A stretch of DNA of 63,879 nucleotides from Bacteroidales bacterium (GTDB taxonomy: Bacteria; Bacteroidota; Bacteroidia; Bacteroidales; Tenuifilaceae): assembly GCA_028680705.1 (NCBI GenBank), contig JAQUJY010000006.1, positions 1-63,879 on the forward strand. The letters are read 5' to 3'. The first letter of the stretch is position 1. The number at the start of each line of letters is the position of its first letter. A model generated the notes under the pieces. That model ran no database searches and was not told the origin of the DNA. It saw only the letters and a program-made list of their open reading frames with translations. Positions 1 through 9,797 of this stretch are shown here, piece after piece. The translations under genes were made by a program, and so were the position numbers.

Positions 1-2
1 AT

Positions 3-2639
3 ATTGATTTGAATCAGGAAAAACTCGATGCCTACAACCTACCTCTTGAGGCTGTTGGAGCCGCCGTAAGCAGCAATAACCTAAACCTTTCTTCGGGTAC
101 TGTAAAAATGAAGAAAGAGCAGTATCAGTTACAGGTTAGGACTGAATTTGTTGAGAGTTCGGAGATTGAGAATTTGATTGTAACAACTACACCCGATGGC
201 AAATCTGTTTACATACGTGATATTGCTACAGTAAAAGATACAATTAAGGACTTAACGCTTGACGAAAAAATTAACGGACAAGATGGTGTTCGAATTATAA
301 TCTCCAAACAAACAGGCGCCAATACCGTACAAATTTGTGAGGATGTAAGGAAAGAGATGGACAAAATGGGGGATATACTCCCAGCCGACATTAATATTGA
401 AGTTATTTACGACTCTTCACTTGATATTAAGGACTCTATTAACAGCCTTCAAAGCTCAATATTGTATGCGCTTATTTTTGTAGTCCTTGTCGTACTATTC
501 TTCTTAGGGAAATGGCGCGCTACGCTAATTATTGCCATTACCATTCCCATTGCACTTATTGTTGCATTCGTATACTTGGCCTTGGTGGGTAGTTCGCTCA
601 ACATCATATCGCTCAGTTCACTCACCGTTGCCATTGGCATGGTGGTTGACGATGCCATTGTAGTACTCGAAAATATTACACGGCACATTGAACGAGGTTC
701 GAGCCCGCGCGAGGCGGCAAAATACGCAACCAACGAGGTTTGGGTTTCGGTTATTGCCACTACCCTGGTAATTGCAGCCGTATTTATCCCGCTTACAATG
801 CTTTCAGGAATGGCAGGAACACTATTTAAAGAGCTAGGATGGATTGTTACCATTGTAGTAGTTACATCAACCGTTGTTGCCATCTCGCTAACCCCAATGT
901 TATCATCTCAACTACTAAAGTCTAGAAAGGTTAAGATTGACGAAAATGGCAAAATTATCAAAGTTGAAGAAAAAGTAAGCTGGTACCAGAAATCTGCCGT
1001 AAAGTTTATGGACAACATGGATAAATGGTATGCCCAAGCCCTAAGATATTGCTTAAACCACAAAACAGTTACCGTAATAACAGCAGTTGTCATTTTTGTT
1101 GTATCACTACTACCCTTAGGGTTAGGATGGATAGGAACCGACTTTATGCAACAAACTGACGATGGTCGTCTTAACGTTAATATTGAACTGAACCGAGGTA
1201 CCCGCATAGAGGAAACGTTAGAAACCGCTCGTGAACTTGAAAAGCGTTTTATGGTGCTAGCTCCAGAAATTCGTATGGTATCAACTACTGCAGGTTCAAG
1301 CGACGAGGCTAGTGTATCTGCACTATTTACCCCAACAACAAACAACACCATAAGCATGAGCGTTATTTGCTCTAATAAGACAGAACGTGAACGCTCAATA
1401 TTCGAAATTGCCGAGGTTCTCCGAAATGAAATGCAGGAATACCCCGAAATTATAGACTACCAAGCCAAGGTAGCGGGAGGAGGGATGGGTTCAAACAAGG
1501 TTGAAGTAGAGATTTATGGCTACGATTTTGACATGACCAACATTCTAGCTGAGAATATTAGGCTAACCATTGAGGACAAGGTGAAAAGTGCCCGTGACAT
1601 TACCGTTAGCCGAGAAAAAGAACGTGCCGAGCTTAAAGTTGTATTTGACAAAGAAAAACTTGCAATGCATGGGCTTAACGCTGCAACTGCCGCCACATAC
1701 GTTCGCAACAGGGTTTCTGGTATGCCTACTGGGTATCTGAAAGAGGATGGAGATGAATATGATATTGTGGTTAGAATGGAAGAAAAAAATCGTAACACCA
1801 TTACAACTATTGAGGACTTATCCATTCCAACGCCAATGGGAGGTAAAATAAAACTTCGCGAAATTGCTTCTGTTGAAGAGTACTGGTCACTACCAGACAT
1901 TGAGCGTAAAAGCAGGCAGCGTATAGTATCTGTAGAGGTTACTCCATACAAAACATCGCTTGGTGAACTAGCTGTGGCAATTGAAGAAGCAATAAAAGAT
2001 GTAGAAGTTCCTCAGGGTGCAACCATTAGAATTGCTGGAGACTACAAAGAACAACAAGAAACTTTTGCCGATATGGGAATGCTAATGCTACTAATCGTAA
2101 TATTGGTATACATTGTAATGGCTTCGCAATTCGAATCATTCACAAAACCATTTATCATTATGATGTCAGTACCATTCGCCATCACAGGAGTAATTCTATC
2201 GCTTCTTATTACAGGAACTACATTTGATATGATTGGTGCACTAGGTGCCATTATGCTGGTTGGAATTGTGGTTAAAAACGGTATTGTACTAGTTGACTAC
2301 ATTAACCTAATGCGCGACCGTGGCCACCCTCTTCATGAGGCTATTGCTCTTGCAGGCGAATCACGTCTGCGACCAGTGCTAATGACCGCATTTACTACAA
2401 TTCTGGGTATGCTACCAATGGCACTTAGCCAAGGTGAGGGTGCCGAAATGTGGCGTCCAATGGGGATTGTTGTAATGGGCGGACTATTGGTTTCAACTTT
2501 TGTTACGCTAATTGTTGTTCCTATACTCTATGGTATAATGTCACGCCACGGAGAGCGGGATAAGGAAGAGAAATACCGTAAGGAGTTTGTTTTTATGCAA
2601 CTCGCAAGTAATGGCGATAGCAAAAACGATAACAATTAG
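3..2639 (+). CDS. RND efflux pump inner-membrane subunit (AcrB/CzcA family), 3' part
   Basis: Proton-driven inner-membrane pump of a tripartite RND efflux system. The frame is open to the left edge, and the first visible residues already lie in the periplasmic porter region, so roughly the first 150-200 residues are missing. The remaining ~878 residues hold the central membrane block with the paired acidic relay residues (motif MVVDDAIVVLEN), the second porter domain and the last membrane block with the relay lysine (motif IVVKNGIVLVDY). The DD plus K set is that of a working proton relay. The adaptor and outer-membrane genes are presumably upstream. The PII-like gene follows after about 110 bp. 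Substrate (drug or metal) cannot be decided from the sequence. Confidence 0.95.
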   Translation: MDLNQEKLDAYNLPLEAVGAAVSSNNLNLSSGTVKMKKEQYQLQVRTEFVESSEIENLIVTTTPDGKSVYIRDIATVKDTIKDLTLDEKINGQDGVRIIISKQTGANTVQICEDVRKEMDKMGDILPADINIEVIYDSSLDIKDSINSLQSSILYALIFVVLVVLFFLGKWRATLIIAITIPIALIVAFVYLALVGSSLNIISLSSLTVAIGMVVDDAIVVLENITRHIERGSSPREAAKYATNEVWVSVIATTLVIAAVFIPLTMLSGMAGTLFKELGWIVTIVVVTSTVVAISLTPMLSSQLLKSRKVKIDENGKIIKVEEKVSWYQKSAVKFMDNMDKWYAQALRYCLNHKTVTVITAVVIFVVSLLPLGLGWIGTDFMQQTDDGRLNVNIELNRGTRIEETLETARELEKRFMVLAPEIRMVSTTAGSSDEASVSALFTPTTNNTISMSVICSNKTERERSIFEIAEVLRNEMQEYPEIIDYQAKVAGGGMGSNKVEVEIYGYDFDMTNILAENIRLTIEDKVKSARDITVSREKERAELKVVFDKEKLAMHGLNAATAATYVRNRVSGMPTGYLKEDGDEYDIVVRMEEKNRNTITTIEDLSIPTPMGGKIKLREIASVEEYWSLPDIERKSRQRIVSVEVTPYKTSLGELAVAIEEAIKDVEVPQGATIRIAGDYKEQQETFADMGMLMLLIVILVYIVMASQFESFTKPFIIMMSVPFAITGVILSLLITGTTFDMIGALGAIMLVGIVVKNGIVLVDYINLMRDRGHPLHEAIALAGESRLRPVLMTAFTTILGMLPMALSQGEGAEMWRPMGIVVMGGLLVSTFVTLIVVPILYGIMSRHGERDKEEKYRKEFVFMQLASNGDSKNDNN

Positions 2640-2748
2640 CAAAATATTAACTCAACATGGAACATCCTTGACAACAGTTTAATCACACAAAAAAACGACT
2701 ACTTCATGGATGTTTCATCAGTTACTTTGAAAATAAACAATTAGAGAT

Positions 2749-3042
2749 ATGAAATCAGTATTTATAGTATTTAACCAAGCCAATACCGAGCGCGTTGAGT
2801 ACATGCTCTATAAACTAGAAATTAGAGGCTTTACGTTTTTTGAGCAAGTACAGGGACAAGGAGGTAATACAGGCGAACCTCGCCGTGGAACACATACCTG
2901 GCCCGAGATGAACTCCGCTATTATTACAATAGTTGAAGACCACAAGGTTGATATCCTCCTAGAAACAGTACGTAAACTTGATATGCGTAATAAGGAGATT
3001 GGCGTAAAGGCCTTTGTTTGGAACATTGAGAAAACCTCATAA
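2749..3042 (+). CDS. PII-like (PII-NG type) small regulatory protein linked to RND pump
   Basis: A 97-residue soluble protein with the length and pattern of the PII (GlnB-like) ferredoxin-fold trimer family: an N-terminal strand (VFIVFNQ), a helix, a loop region around residues 34-53 (EQVQGQGGNTGEPRRG) at the T-loop position, then strand-helix-strand (AIITIVEDHKVDILLETVRK). The uridylylation tyrosine context of classical GlnB is absent. PII-like proteins next to RND/CusA-type pumps have been described as the PII-NG group, which fits the gene order here. I infer a nucleotide- or effector-sensing role tied to the pump. The family call rests on pattern, not on a search. Confidence 0.7.
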   Translation: MKSVFIVFNQANTERVEYMLYKLEIRGFTFFEQVQGQGGNTGEPRRGTHTWPEMNSAIITIVEDHKVDILLETVRKLDMRNKEIGVKAFVWNIEKTS

Positions 3043-3062
3043 GAACTTCATCATACAATAGT

Positions 3063-3100
3063 AAAAAACCGTGTTTGAATTTATCAAACACGGTTTTTTT
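3063..3100. terminator. Rho-independent terminator, probably bidirectional
   Basis: A perfect 10-bp stem, CCGTGTTTGA (3069-3078) with TCAAACACGG (3084-3093), surrounds a 5-base loop. An A-run precedes it and a T-run follows it, so it can end the RND/PII-like operon on + and the convergent MATE gene on -. Confidence 0.9.
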
Positions 3101-3126
3101 ATATGACATAGAACCAATGAACAAGA

Positions 3127-4506
3127 TTAGGTAGCAACTACCTTTCCCTGAGCAATAGCCCTATTAAGCCGCTTAATCTCCCTATGGAGAAAAGCAAACG
3201 AAATAATACCCGCAATAACATCCGAAATTGGTGCCGAAACCCAAACGCCGGTTATTCCCCAAAAAGTTGGGAAAATCAATAGAATTGGTATTAAAACAAT
3301 TACCTGCCGAAGCAATGAAATGAAAGCCGATATTAAAGCCTTTCCAGTTGATTGAAAGAAATTTCCAGCAATTATCTGAAACCCAACTATCGGCAATGCC
3401 ATCATATAAATACGCAACCCTCTCTTGCCAATTCTAAGTAATTCAGCATCCGAAGAGTTAAAAATCTTTATAAAAAAACCTGGAAAGAGTTCCATCACTA
3501 AAAATCCAGCTATGGAAATTAGTACCGCTGCCTTTAAACTAAGAAACAGAGTTTGTTTTACCCGAACAAAATTGCCCGCTCCGAAATTAAAACCATATAT
3601 GGGCTGCGATGCCATATTAATGGCAATTATGGTCATTACAACTAGCATGGCTATACTATTTATAATACCCATGGCGCCCACAGCCAAATCGCCACCGTAC
3701 TTAATTAACTGTACATTAAATAATCCATGAACAAAACTTGCTGCAAACTGCATTGAGAACGGTGAAAAGCCAATTGTAATAATTGATAGAACAACACCCC
3801 ACTTAATTGAAAAATATTTGGCCTTTAACTTTACAACAGAATTTACTGACAAAAAATGCCTAATTACCCATATACAAAGTATAAACTGTGAAATGATAGT
3901 TGCAATAGCAGCCCCTTTAACGCCCATGCCTAGGGCAAAAATAAAAATTGGGTCAAGTGCAATATTTATCCCTGCACTAATGAGCATTGAGTGCATGGCA
4001 ATTTTAGCATTCCCCTCGGAACGAATTAAATTGTTTAAAGAAAAACCTATCATATTGAATGGCACACCCAGTAGAATAATGTTTAGATACTGGTTAGCAT
4101 AATCAATGGTATCGGGGCCTGCGCCGAACATTCTTAGCATTGGGTCTTTAATCAAAAACCCTACTCCCGACATTACTACAGATACAATTATGAGCAGAAT
4201 AAAAGCATTACCCAAAACGCGCTCAGCTAAATTGTACTGTTTCTTTCCCAAATGAATAGATATGCGAACCCCTGCCCCAATGCCAATAAGCATCCCAAAG
4301 GCCATCATAATAACCATAATGGGAAAAACCACACTAAGTCCTGTTAATGCAAGGGCTCCAACGCCTTGTCCAACAAAAATACGGTCAACTATATTATAAA
4401 GCGAATTTGCCACCACACCAGTAAAGGCAGGTAAAAAAAACTTCCAAAGCACCTTTCGTATGGGTGCATCGGCAAGTAGTTTTATGTTATCGTGTTGTTG
4501 TACCAA
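3127..4506 (-). CDS. MATE family efflux transporter
   Basis: A 459-residue multidrug/toxin extrusion antiporter with about 12 hydrophobic segments in two repeated halves. The N-terminal segment carries the family pattern around FFLPAFTGVVANSLYNIVDR, and the second half has GFNFGAGNF. Members export organic cations using a Na+ or H+ gradient across the inner membrane. The first codon is TTG (VQQHDN follows); no in-frame ATG occurs until well inside the first membrane region, so TTG is the most likely start. It is monocistronic and converges on the RND/PII operon. Substrate unknown. Confidence 0.93.
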   Translation of the reverse strand: MVQQHDNIKLLADAPIRKVLWKFFLPAFTGVVANSLYNIVDRIFVGQGVGALALTGLSVVFPIMVIMMAFGMLIGIGAGVRISIHLGKKQYNLAERVLGNAFILLIIVSVVMSGVGFLIKDPMLRMFGAGPDTIDYANQYLNIILLGVPFNMIGFSLNNLIRSEGNAKIAMHSMLISAGINIALDPIFIFALGMGVKGAAIATIISQFILCIWVIRHFLSVNSVVKLKAKYFSIKWGVVLSIITIGFSPFSMQFAASFVHGLFNVQLIKYGGDLAVGAMGIINSIAMLVVMTIIAINMASQPIYGFNFGAGNFVRVKQTLFLSLKAAVLISIAGFLVMELFPGFFIKIFNSSDAELLRIGKRGLRIYMMALPIVGFQIIAGNFFQSTGKALISAFISLLRQVIVLIPILLIFPTFWGITGVWVSAPISDVIAGIISFAFLHREIKRLNRAIAQGKVVAT

Positions 4507-4527
4507 TATTTTTTAAATTTTAGCATG

Positions 4528-4535
4528 CAAAGTTA
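4528..4535 (-). promoter_or_regulatory. Candidate -7 box for the MATE gene
   Basis: The minus strand reads TAACTTTG, an exact match to the Bacteroidota -7 consensus TAnnTTTG, about 22 bases ahead of the TTG start. No clear -33 TTG sits at the expected spacing, so this rests on the -7 element alone. Confidence 0.4.
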
Positions 4536-4801
4536 TCAATAATGATGCTTAGGAAAGAATTTCATACAATGATATAACACTAACTAATAAAAAAGTTCAA
4601 CCACATCAGAAAAAAATAGCTGCTCCCTTACTTTATTTATGCCCAAAAGAACTATACATATTTTAAATTATTTGTCGCCGTATTTTATAGTTAACCCTAC
4701 ATAAACTTTTGACTTGTTATATCTTTTCCTACAATCATCTTAAAAGAAATTAATTACATCCAAAATCCCAACATTTACTATTAAAAGTGCTTGATGAATG
4801 C

Positions 4802-4809
4802 TATATTTG
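4802..4809 (+). promoter_or_regulatory. Candidate -7 box for the GH3/beta-lactamase gene
   Basis: TATATTTG matches the Bacteroidota -7 consensus TAnnTTTG about 65 bases before the start codon. No well-placed -33 element is visible, so confidence is limited. Confidence 0.35.
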
Positions 4810-4873
4810 TTAAGTTATTTTTTCAATTTTTGGCTTGCGCTATTTATAAGATTCTCCCTTTAATTTATCCGAT

Positions 4874-7800
4874 ATGCACAAATTGTTACTTAGTATATTT
4901 CTGGCTTTACTCCCGTTTATCTTAAATCTTTTATCGTTCAATGCAAGTGCAGAAAATGCTGGCTTAGAAAATCTTGCTTCGGAAGAGGCTCAGAGTTGGG
5001 TCGATTCGGTGATGAACAGTTTAACTCTTCGACAAAAAATAGCACAGCTATTCATGGTAGCTGCATACTCCAACGGCAGTCAGGAGCATATAGATGAAAT
5101 ATCGGAACTAGTTAGAGACGAAAAAATTGGGGGACTATGCTTTTTTCAGGGAGGTCCCGTTAGGCAAGCACAGCAAACAAATTACTATCAAAGTTTAGCT
5201 GAGGTTCCTTTGCTAATATCTATGGATGCAGAGTGGGGACTTGGCATGCGCTTAGATAGTGCCACATCGTATCCAAGGCAAATGATGCTTGGCGCAATGG
5301 ACGACAACAGGTTGGTGTACCACATGGGTACCGATATTGGCAAACAGTTAAAGCGCTTAGGGGTTCACATAAACTTTGCACCAGTTGTTGATATAAACAA
5401 CAATCCCAAAAACCCAGTAATAAATACACGTGCCTTTGGCGAGGATAAAGAACAGGTTACCCAAAAGGGATTAGCCTACATGCTAGGCTTGCAGGATAAT
5501 GGCGTTTTGGCCTGTGCAAAACATTTCCCGGGACATGGCGACACCGACACCGACTCGCATCACACTCTACCCCTACTTAACCACTCAAGCCAGCGTATCG
5601 ATAGCCTTGAACTTTATCCATTCCGTCAACTTATTCAAAATGGAGTAGCAGGCGTTATGGTTGCCCACATGGAGGTGCCCTCCATAGAATCCCAAAAAAA
5701 CATACCCTCTAGCCTCTCGCACAATACGATTAACGGTCTGCTTAAGAGTGAGCTAAACTTTAGTGGGCTTGTAATTACCGATGCCCTGAACATGAAAGGT
5801 GTTTCTGAGGGTCGAAAACCCAGAGACGTAAACATCATGGCCCTAATGGCGGGTAACGATATCCTGCTCTTCCCTTCGGAGGTAGCTGAATCGATAAAAA
5901 AGATTGAACACTTAGTGAAACGAGGGAAGTTCCCCATTGAGGAAATTGAGGCGAGGTGTAGAAAAATTATTCGAACAAAATATCGGGTAGGGCTTTCTCG
6001 AAATAAGCCTATTGTAATTGATGGTTTAATCGACGATCTTAATACGCCTAATTCCGAATACTTAGTAAGGCAAATTGTTGGACAAGCAATTACCGTGTTA
6101 AACAATAACGAAGATTTAATTCCACTTCGAGGTATTGATAAACTGAAGATAGCCTATGTGGAGATAGGTGAAGGGCAGGGAACCCATTTTAATAACCAGC
6201 TAAAACTATACTCTCCAATAACCTCATTCTCCATTGGCGCAACGCCCACAGAGCAAGAGTTGGACGATTTACTCCATAACCTAGGTAATTACAATCTGGT
6301 GCTGATTGGCTATCACTGTTTATCATCAAGTCCCATTAAAAACTTTAATGTCTCGCCACAGGTTTTAGATTTTCTAGATAAAGTTGCCCGAAAAAAACGC
6401 ACCATCCTAAGCCTTTTTGGAACGCCTTATGCTCTGGGAAAACTAAATAATACGTTTATTCATGATGCTCTTATAGTCTCATACGACAATTCCCCAATAA
6501 CCCAAAGCCTAACAGCTCAGCTTATTTTTGGGGGGATAACCGCTTTTGGACGCTTACCCATATCAATTGAAAACTCTTTTGCTGTAGGGAGCGGTTTTGA
6601 TGCTGGCAAGAAAATTCGATTGTCATACTCAATCCCCGAGCAATTTGGCATTAAAACAACCGATCTTCAAAGGATAGATTCATTGGCCATAAATGCCATT
6701 GATAACCTTGCAACCCCAGGGATGCAAATACTTGTTGCAAAGGATGGAGCAATAATCTACAACAAAAACTTTGGAAATTTTACTTACGACACTGATAACT
6801 ATAAGGTTGAATCGAATTCAATTTACGATATAGCATCGGTTACCAAAATTGCCGGTACACTGCCCGTGGTAATGGATATGTACTCAAAAGGTAATTTACA
6901 ATTGGAAAGCAACCTAGGCTCGTATTTGCAATTCCCGGATACATCAGAATATGCAGATATACAAATTAGCGACATACTTCTTCATCAATCGGGTTTAGCG
7001 GCTTGGATTCCTTTCTATCAGCGGACAATGGTTTCGCTTTGGCCAAACCAACCTATAATAAACGGGAAGTTTTCCGATTCATATCCGTTCTTTATTTCGC
7101 GCAATGAGTATTTGGGACTGCATACAAATCCCTCGTTTAAGTATTATCAAACCTTTAAATCCGATGCATTTCCGCATGAGGTGGCCCGTGGACTATACTC
7201 CGCCCGCTGGATAAAAGACAGTATATACACCTGGATTACAGCCACACCGATTAAAACAAAAGGTGAATATCGATATAGCGATTTAGGTTTTATTATGCTG
7301 CACTGGGCTTTACAAGAGGTGCTTGATGAGCAGCCTAGCCACTATTTAGGTAAAAACTTTTACGCCAAACTTGGTATGGATCACACCCTTTACAATCCGC
7401 TCACCAAGTTTAGTCCCGAACAAATAGTACCAACCGAAAACGATGTTTATTTCCGTAAGCAGCTTATTTGGGGACACGTACACGATCCCGCTTCCGCTAT
7501 GTTAGGTGGCGAATCGGGCCATGCAGGACTTTTCTCAAACGCCAACGATTTGGCAAAATTAATGCAGATGTATTTAAACAAAGGGGAGTACGGCGATGAA
7601 CGCTTTTTACCTGCAAATACGATAGAGTACTTCACAAGTTGCGTAAACTGTGTAAATGGAGTTAGACGAGGATTAGGCTTTGATAAACCCGAGTTAGACT
7701 TAAGTAAAATTAGCCCCGCCTGCCGAAGCGCTACATCGCTTAGCTATGGCCATTCGGGTTTTACGGGTTCATTGGTTTGGGTCGATCCTGCTTACAACCT

Positions 7801-7933
7801 AATCTATATATTTATATCCAATAGGGTTTTTCCCGATTCCCAAAACACAAAACTAACCAAGAGTAATTTAAGAACAGAAATTCAGGAACTTATATACAAA
7901 GCAATTGGCACAGAACAAATCTATGCCGAATAA
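4874..7933 (+). CDS. Fusion of NagZ-like GH3 beta-N-acetylhexosaminidase and class C beta-lactamase-type serine hydrolase
   Basis: A 1019-residue exported protein (signal peptide about 1-26). Residues ~40-380 are a GH3 domain of NagZ type: the loop KHFPGHGDTDTDSHH (216-230) holds the Asp-His acid/base dyad typical of bacterial NagZ (D227, H229), and ITDALNMKG holds the nucleophile D303. A GH3 C-terminal-like segment follows to ~590. Residues ~615-1010 form a penicillin-binding/class C beta-lactamase domain with SVTK (S655, K658), YSD (801-803, the YxN position) and a late HSGFTG at the KTG position. This suggests periplasmic peptidoglycan recycling or turnover, joining sugar cleavage with a peptidase or esterase. 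The fusion is known in Bacteroidota; the serine domain's substrate is not clear. Confidence 0.92.
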   Translation: MHKLLLSIFLALLPFILNLLSFNASAENAGLENLASEEAQSWVDSVMNSLTLRQKIAQLFMVAAYSNGSQEHIDEISELVRDEKIGGLCFFQGGPVRQAQQTNYYQSLAEVPLLISMDAEWGLGMRLDSATSYPRQMMLGAMDDNRLVYHMGTDIGKQLKRLGVHINFAPVVDINNNPKNPVINTRAFGEDKEQVTQKGLAYMLGLQDNGVLACAKHFPGHGDTDTDSHHTLPLLNHSSQRIDSLELYPFRQLIQNGVAGVMVAHMEVPSIESQKNIPSSLSHNTINGLLKSELNFSGLVITDALNMKGVSEGRKPRDVNIMALMAGNDILLFPSEVAESIKKIEHLVKRGKFPIEEIEARCRKIIRTKYRVGLSRNKPIVIDGLIDDLNTPNSEYLVRQIVGQAITVLNNNEDLIPLRGIDKLKIAYVEIGEGQGTHFNNQLKLYSPITSFSIGATPTEQELDDLLHNLGNYNLVLIGYHCLSSSPIKNFNVSPQVLDFLDKVARKKRTILSLFGTPYALGKLNNTFIHDALIVSYDNSPITQSLTAQLIFGGITAFGRLPISIENSFAVGSGFDAGKKIRLSYSIPEQFGIKTTDLQRIDSLAINAIDNLATPGMQILVAKDGAIIYNKNFGNFTYDTDNYKVESNSIYDIASVTKIAGTLPVVMDMYSKGNLQLESNLGSYLQFPDTSEYADIQISDILLHQSGLAAWIPFYQRTMVSLWPNQPIINGKFSDSYPFFISRNEYLGLHTNPSFKYYQTFKSDAFPHEVARGLYSARWIKDSIYTWITATPIKTKGEYRYSDLGFIMLHWALQEVLDEQPSHYLGKNFYAKLGMDHTLYNPLTKFSPEQIVPTENDVYFRKQLIWGHVHDPASAMLGGESGHAGLFSNANDLAKLMQMYLNKGEYGDERFLPANTIEYFTSCVNCVNGVRRGLGFDKPELDLSKISPACRSATSLSYGHSGFTGSLVWVDPAYNLIYIFISNRVFPDSQNTKLTKSNLRTEIQELIYKAIGTEQIYAE

Positions 7934-7969
7934 TGTTCCTTAAGCATAATAAATAGTATCTTTTCTACT

Positions 7970-9511
7970 ATGAAAAAGAAAGACCTTCGCGTTAACCTGA
8001 GGAACCTCCAACTCAACGATTATATTCAGCTTAGGGAGGCAATGCAGCAAGTTTACACCAGCATGAATGGGCTACATTGGGAAGAGGAACAGATTCAGGA
8101 ACTGTTAAATATTTTTCCAGAGGGTCAACTATGTATTGAGGTAAACGGCCTGGTTGTAGCTTGTGCCTTATCGCTTATTATTGATCATAAGCAGTTTGGC
8201 GATAACCATACCTATACGCAGATAACTGGAAACTATACATTTAACACTCATAATCCTAACGGCGATGTACTTTACGGCATCGAGGTATTTGTTCATCCCG
8301 ATTACCGAGGACTACGATTGGCCCGTAGACTATACGATGGCCGTAAGGAACTGTGCGAAAATCTGAACCTTAGAGTAATTATGGCCGGAGGCCGCATGCC
8401 AAACTACGAAAAATATGCCAAAGAGTTAACCCCACGACAATACCTGAATAAGGTTGAAATCAAGGAGATTTTCGATCCTGTCCTTACCTTTCAGATGTCG
8501 AACGGTTTTCATGTTAAAAAGATTCTGAAAAACTATTTGCCTGGTGATACTGAGTCGCTAGAGTTTGCTACACTTTTGCAATGGCATAACATCTATTACG
8601 AAAGAGAAGAGAGCACCATAAATGTTTCGAAAACAACCGTTAGATTAGGATTAGTACAGTGGCAGATGCGAACGCACCATTCATTTGACTCACTGGTTGA
8701 GCAGATTGAGTTTTTTGTTGATGCGGTTAGCGATTACCAGTCCGATTTTGCGCTTTTCCCTGAATTCTTCAACGCTCCACTAATGGCTCCCTTCAACGAT
8801 ATGGGAACTGCTGAGGCAATGAGAGAACTGGCAAAGTACACCGCACCTTTGCTCGAAAAATTTAAATCGTTTGCCATAAGCTATAACATAAACATTATTA
8901 CAGGCTCAATGCCCTATGTGAATAGTAAAGGCAACTTGCAGAATGTTACCTACCTGTGCCATCGGAGCGGTTTAGTTGATGAATACCGCAAAATACACAT
9001 TACCCCCAATGAACGCGAAGCATGGGGAATGGTTGGTGGTAACGAGATTAAGGTTTTCGATACCGATTGCGGCAAAATTGGTATCGTAATTTGCTATGAT
9101 GTTGAGTTCCCTGAACTCATTAGGCTACAGGCTACCCAAGGTATGAATATCCTTTTTGTGCCCTTTTTAACCGATACCCAGAATGGTTACATGCGGGTAC
9201 GAAACTGTGCTATGGCACGCGCTGTGGAAAGTGAATGCTACGTTGCCATTGCAGGTTGTGTGGGTAATCTACCTAAGGTTAACAATATGGGTATCCAGTA
9301 TGCCCAATCGGCGGTGTTTACTCCATCCGATTTTGCGTTCCCAACCAACAGCATAAAAGCAGAAACTACCCCAAATACAGAGATGACCCTTATTGTTGAT
9401 GTTGATTTAGACCTGCTTAAGGAGCTGCATAACCACGGCAGTGTAAGAAACAAGAAGGACAGGCGCTGCGATTTATACGAATTAAGGATAAAACCTCAGG
9501 AAGAGGACTAG
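7970..9511 (+). CDS. Bifunctional GNAT acetyltransferase / nitrilase-superfamily hydrolase
   Basis: A 513-residue cytosolic fusion. Residues ~5-200 are a GNAT domain with the acetyl-CoA-binding region around YRGLRLARRLYDGR. Residues ~222-500 are a carbon-nitrogen hydrolase with a complete catalytic triad: E265 (LFPEFF), K341 (EYRKIH) and C375 (VICYDVEFPEL). The hydrolase half would cleave an amide or nitrile; the GNAT half would acylate an amine, so the pair may exchange acyl groups on the same nitrogen. It starts 36 bp after the GH3 fusion and may be co-transcribed. This architecture recurs in Bacteroidota, but I know of no established substrate. Confidence 0.93.
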   Translation: MKKKDLRVNLRNLQLNDYIQLREAMQQVYTSMNGLHWEEEQIQELLNIFPEGQLCIEVNGLVVACALSLIIDHKQFGDNHTYTQITGNYTFNTHNPNGDVLYGIEVFVHPDYRGLRLARRLYDGRKELCENLNLRVIMAGGRMPNYEKYAKELTPRQYLNKVEIKEIFDPVLTFQMSNGFHVKKILKNYLPGDTESLEFATLLQWHNIYYEREESTINVSKTTVRLGLVQWQMRTHHSFDSLVEQIEFFVDAVSDYQSDFALFPEFFNAPLMAPFNDMGTAEAMRELAKYTAPLLEKFKSFAISYNINIITGSMPYVNSKGNLQNVTYLCHRSGLVDEYRKIHITPNEREAWGMVGGNEIKVFDTDCGKIGIVICYDVEFPELIRLQATQGMNILFVPFLTDTQNGYMRVRNCAMARAVESECYVAIAGCVGNLPKVNNMGIQYAQSAVFTPSDFAFPTNSIKAETTPNTEMTLIVDVDLDLLKELHNHGSVRNKKDRRCDLYELRIKPQEED

Positions 9512-9757
9512 AATTGGGATTAAATCCTTGTTGTCCTACAAATATCTACCTAGAGAATTCTGAAAAACTGTTTGGGTTTAGAGTGTTTTACTTAAACGAA
9601 AACATAAGATTTTCAAACCGCCTACACTATACTCCCTTATCACTCAACTAATTTTAAGTGGACAATAGTAAAACACAATAATAATGTGTTTAGCGTAGTT
9701 TTATCAAACATTAACACAATAGCCACCACTCGAACTTGCTCTCATTTCCATTTCAGC

Positions 9758-9765
9758 TATCTTTG
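9758..9765 (+). promoter_or_regulatory. Promoter of pyruvate kinase gene
   Basis: TATCTTTG is an exact Bacteroidota -7 box (TAnnTTTG), and a TTG at 9736-9738 lies 19 bp upstream, the right spacing for the -33 element. The start codon is 32 bases downstream. This is the best promoter match in the window. Confidence 0.6.
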
Positions 9766-9797
9766 CTTAAAGTTTTATCAAATAAATCTAACCCTGT

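Larger units (their letters stand above)
4507..4873. other. Divergent AT-rich intergenic region
   Basis: This 367-bp spacer lies between the divergent MATE and GH3 genes. I see no plausible small gene, tRNA or strong hairpin. It carries the MATE -7 box and a second TAnnTTTG at 4802-4809 facing the GH3 gene. Confidence 0.6.

Noticed and set aside
449..883. Long minus-strand frame opposite the RND pump, Thr/Ser/Val-rich
   Set aside because: It is the codon-complement of the membrane-rich coding strand, with no start context, homology or independent spacing; it is a shadow.
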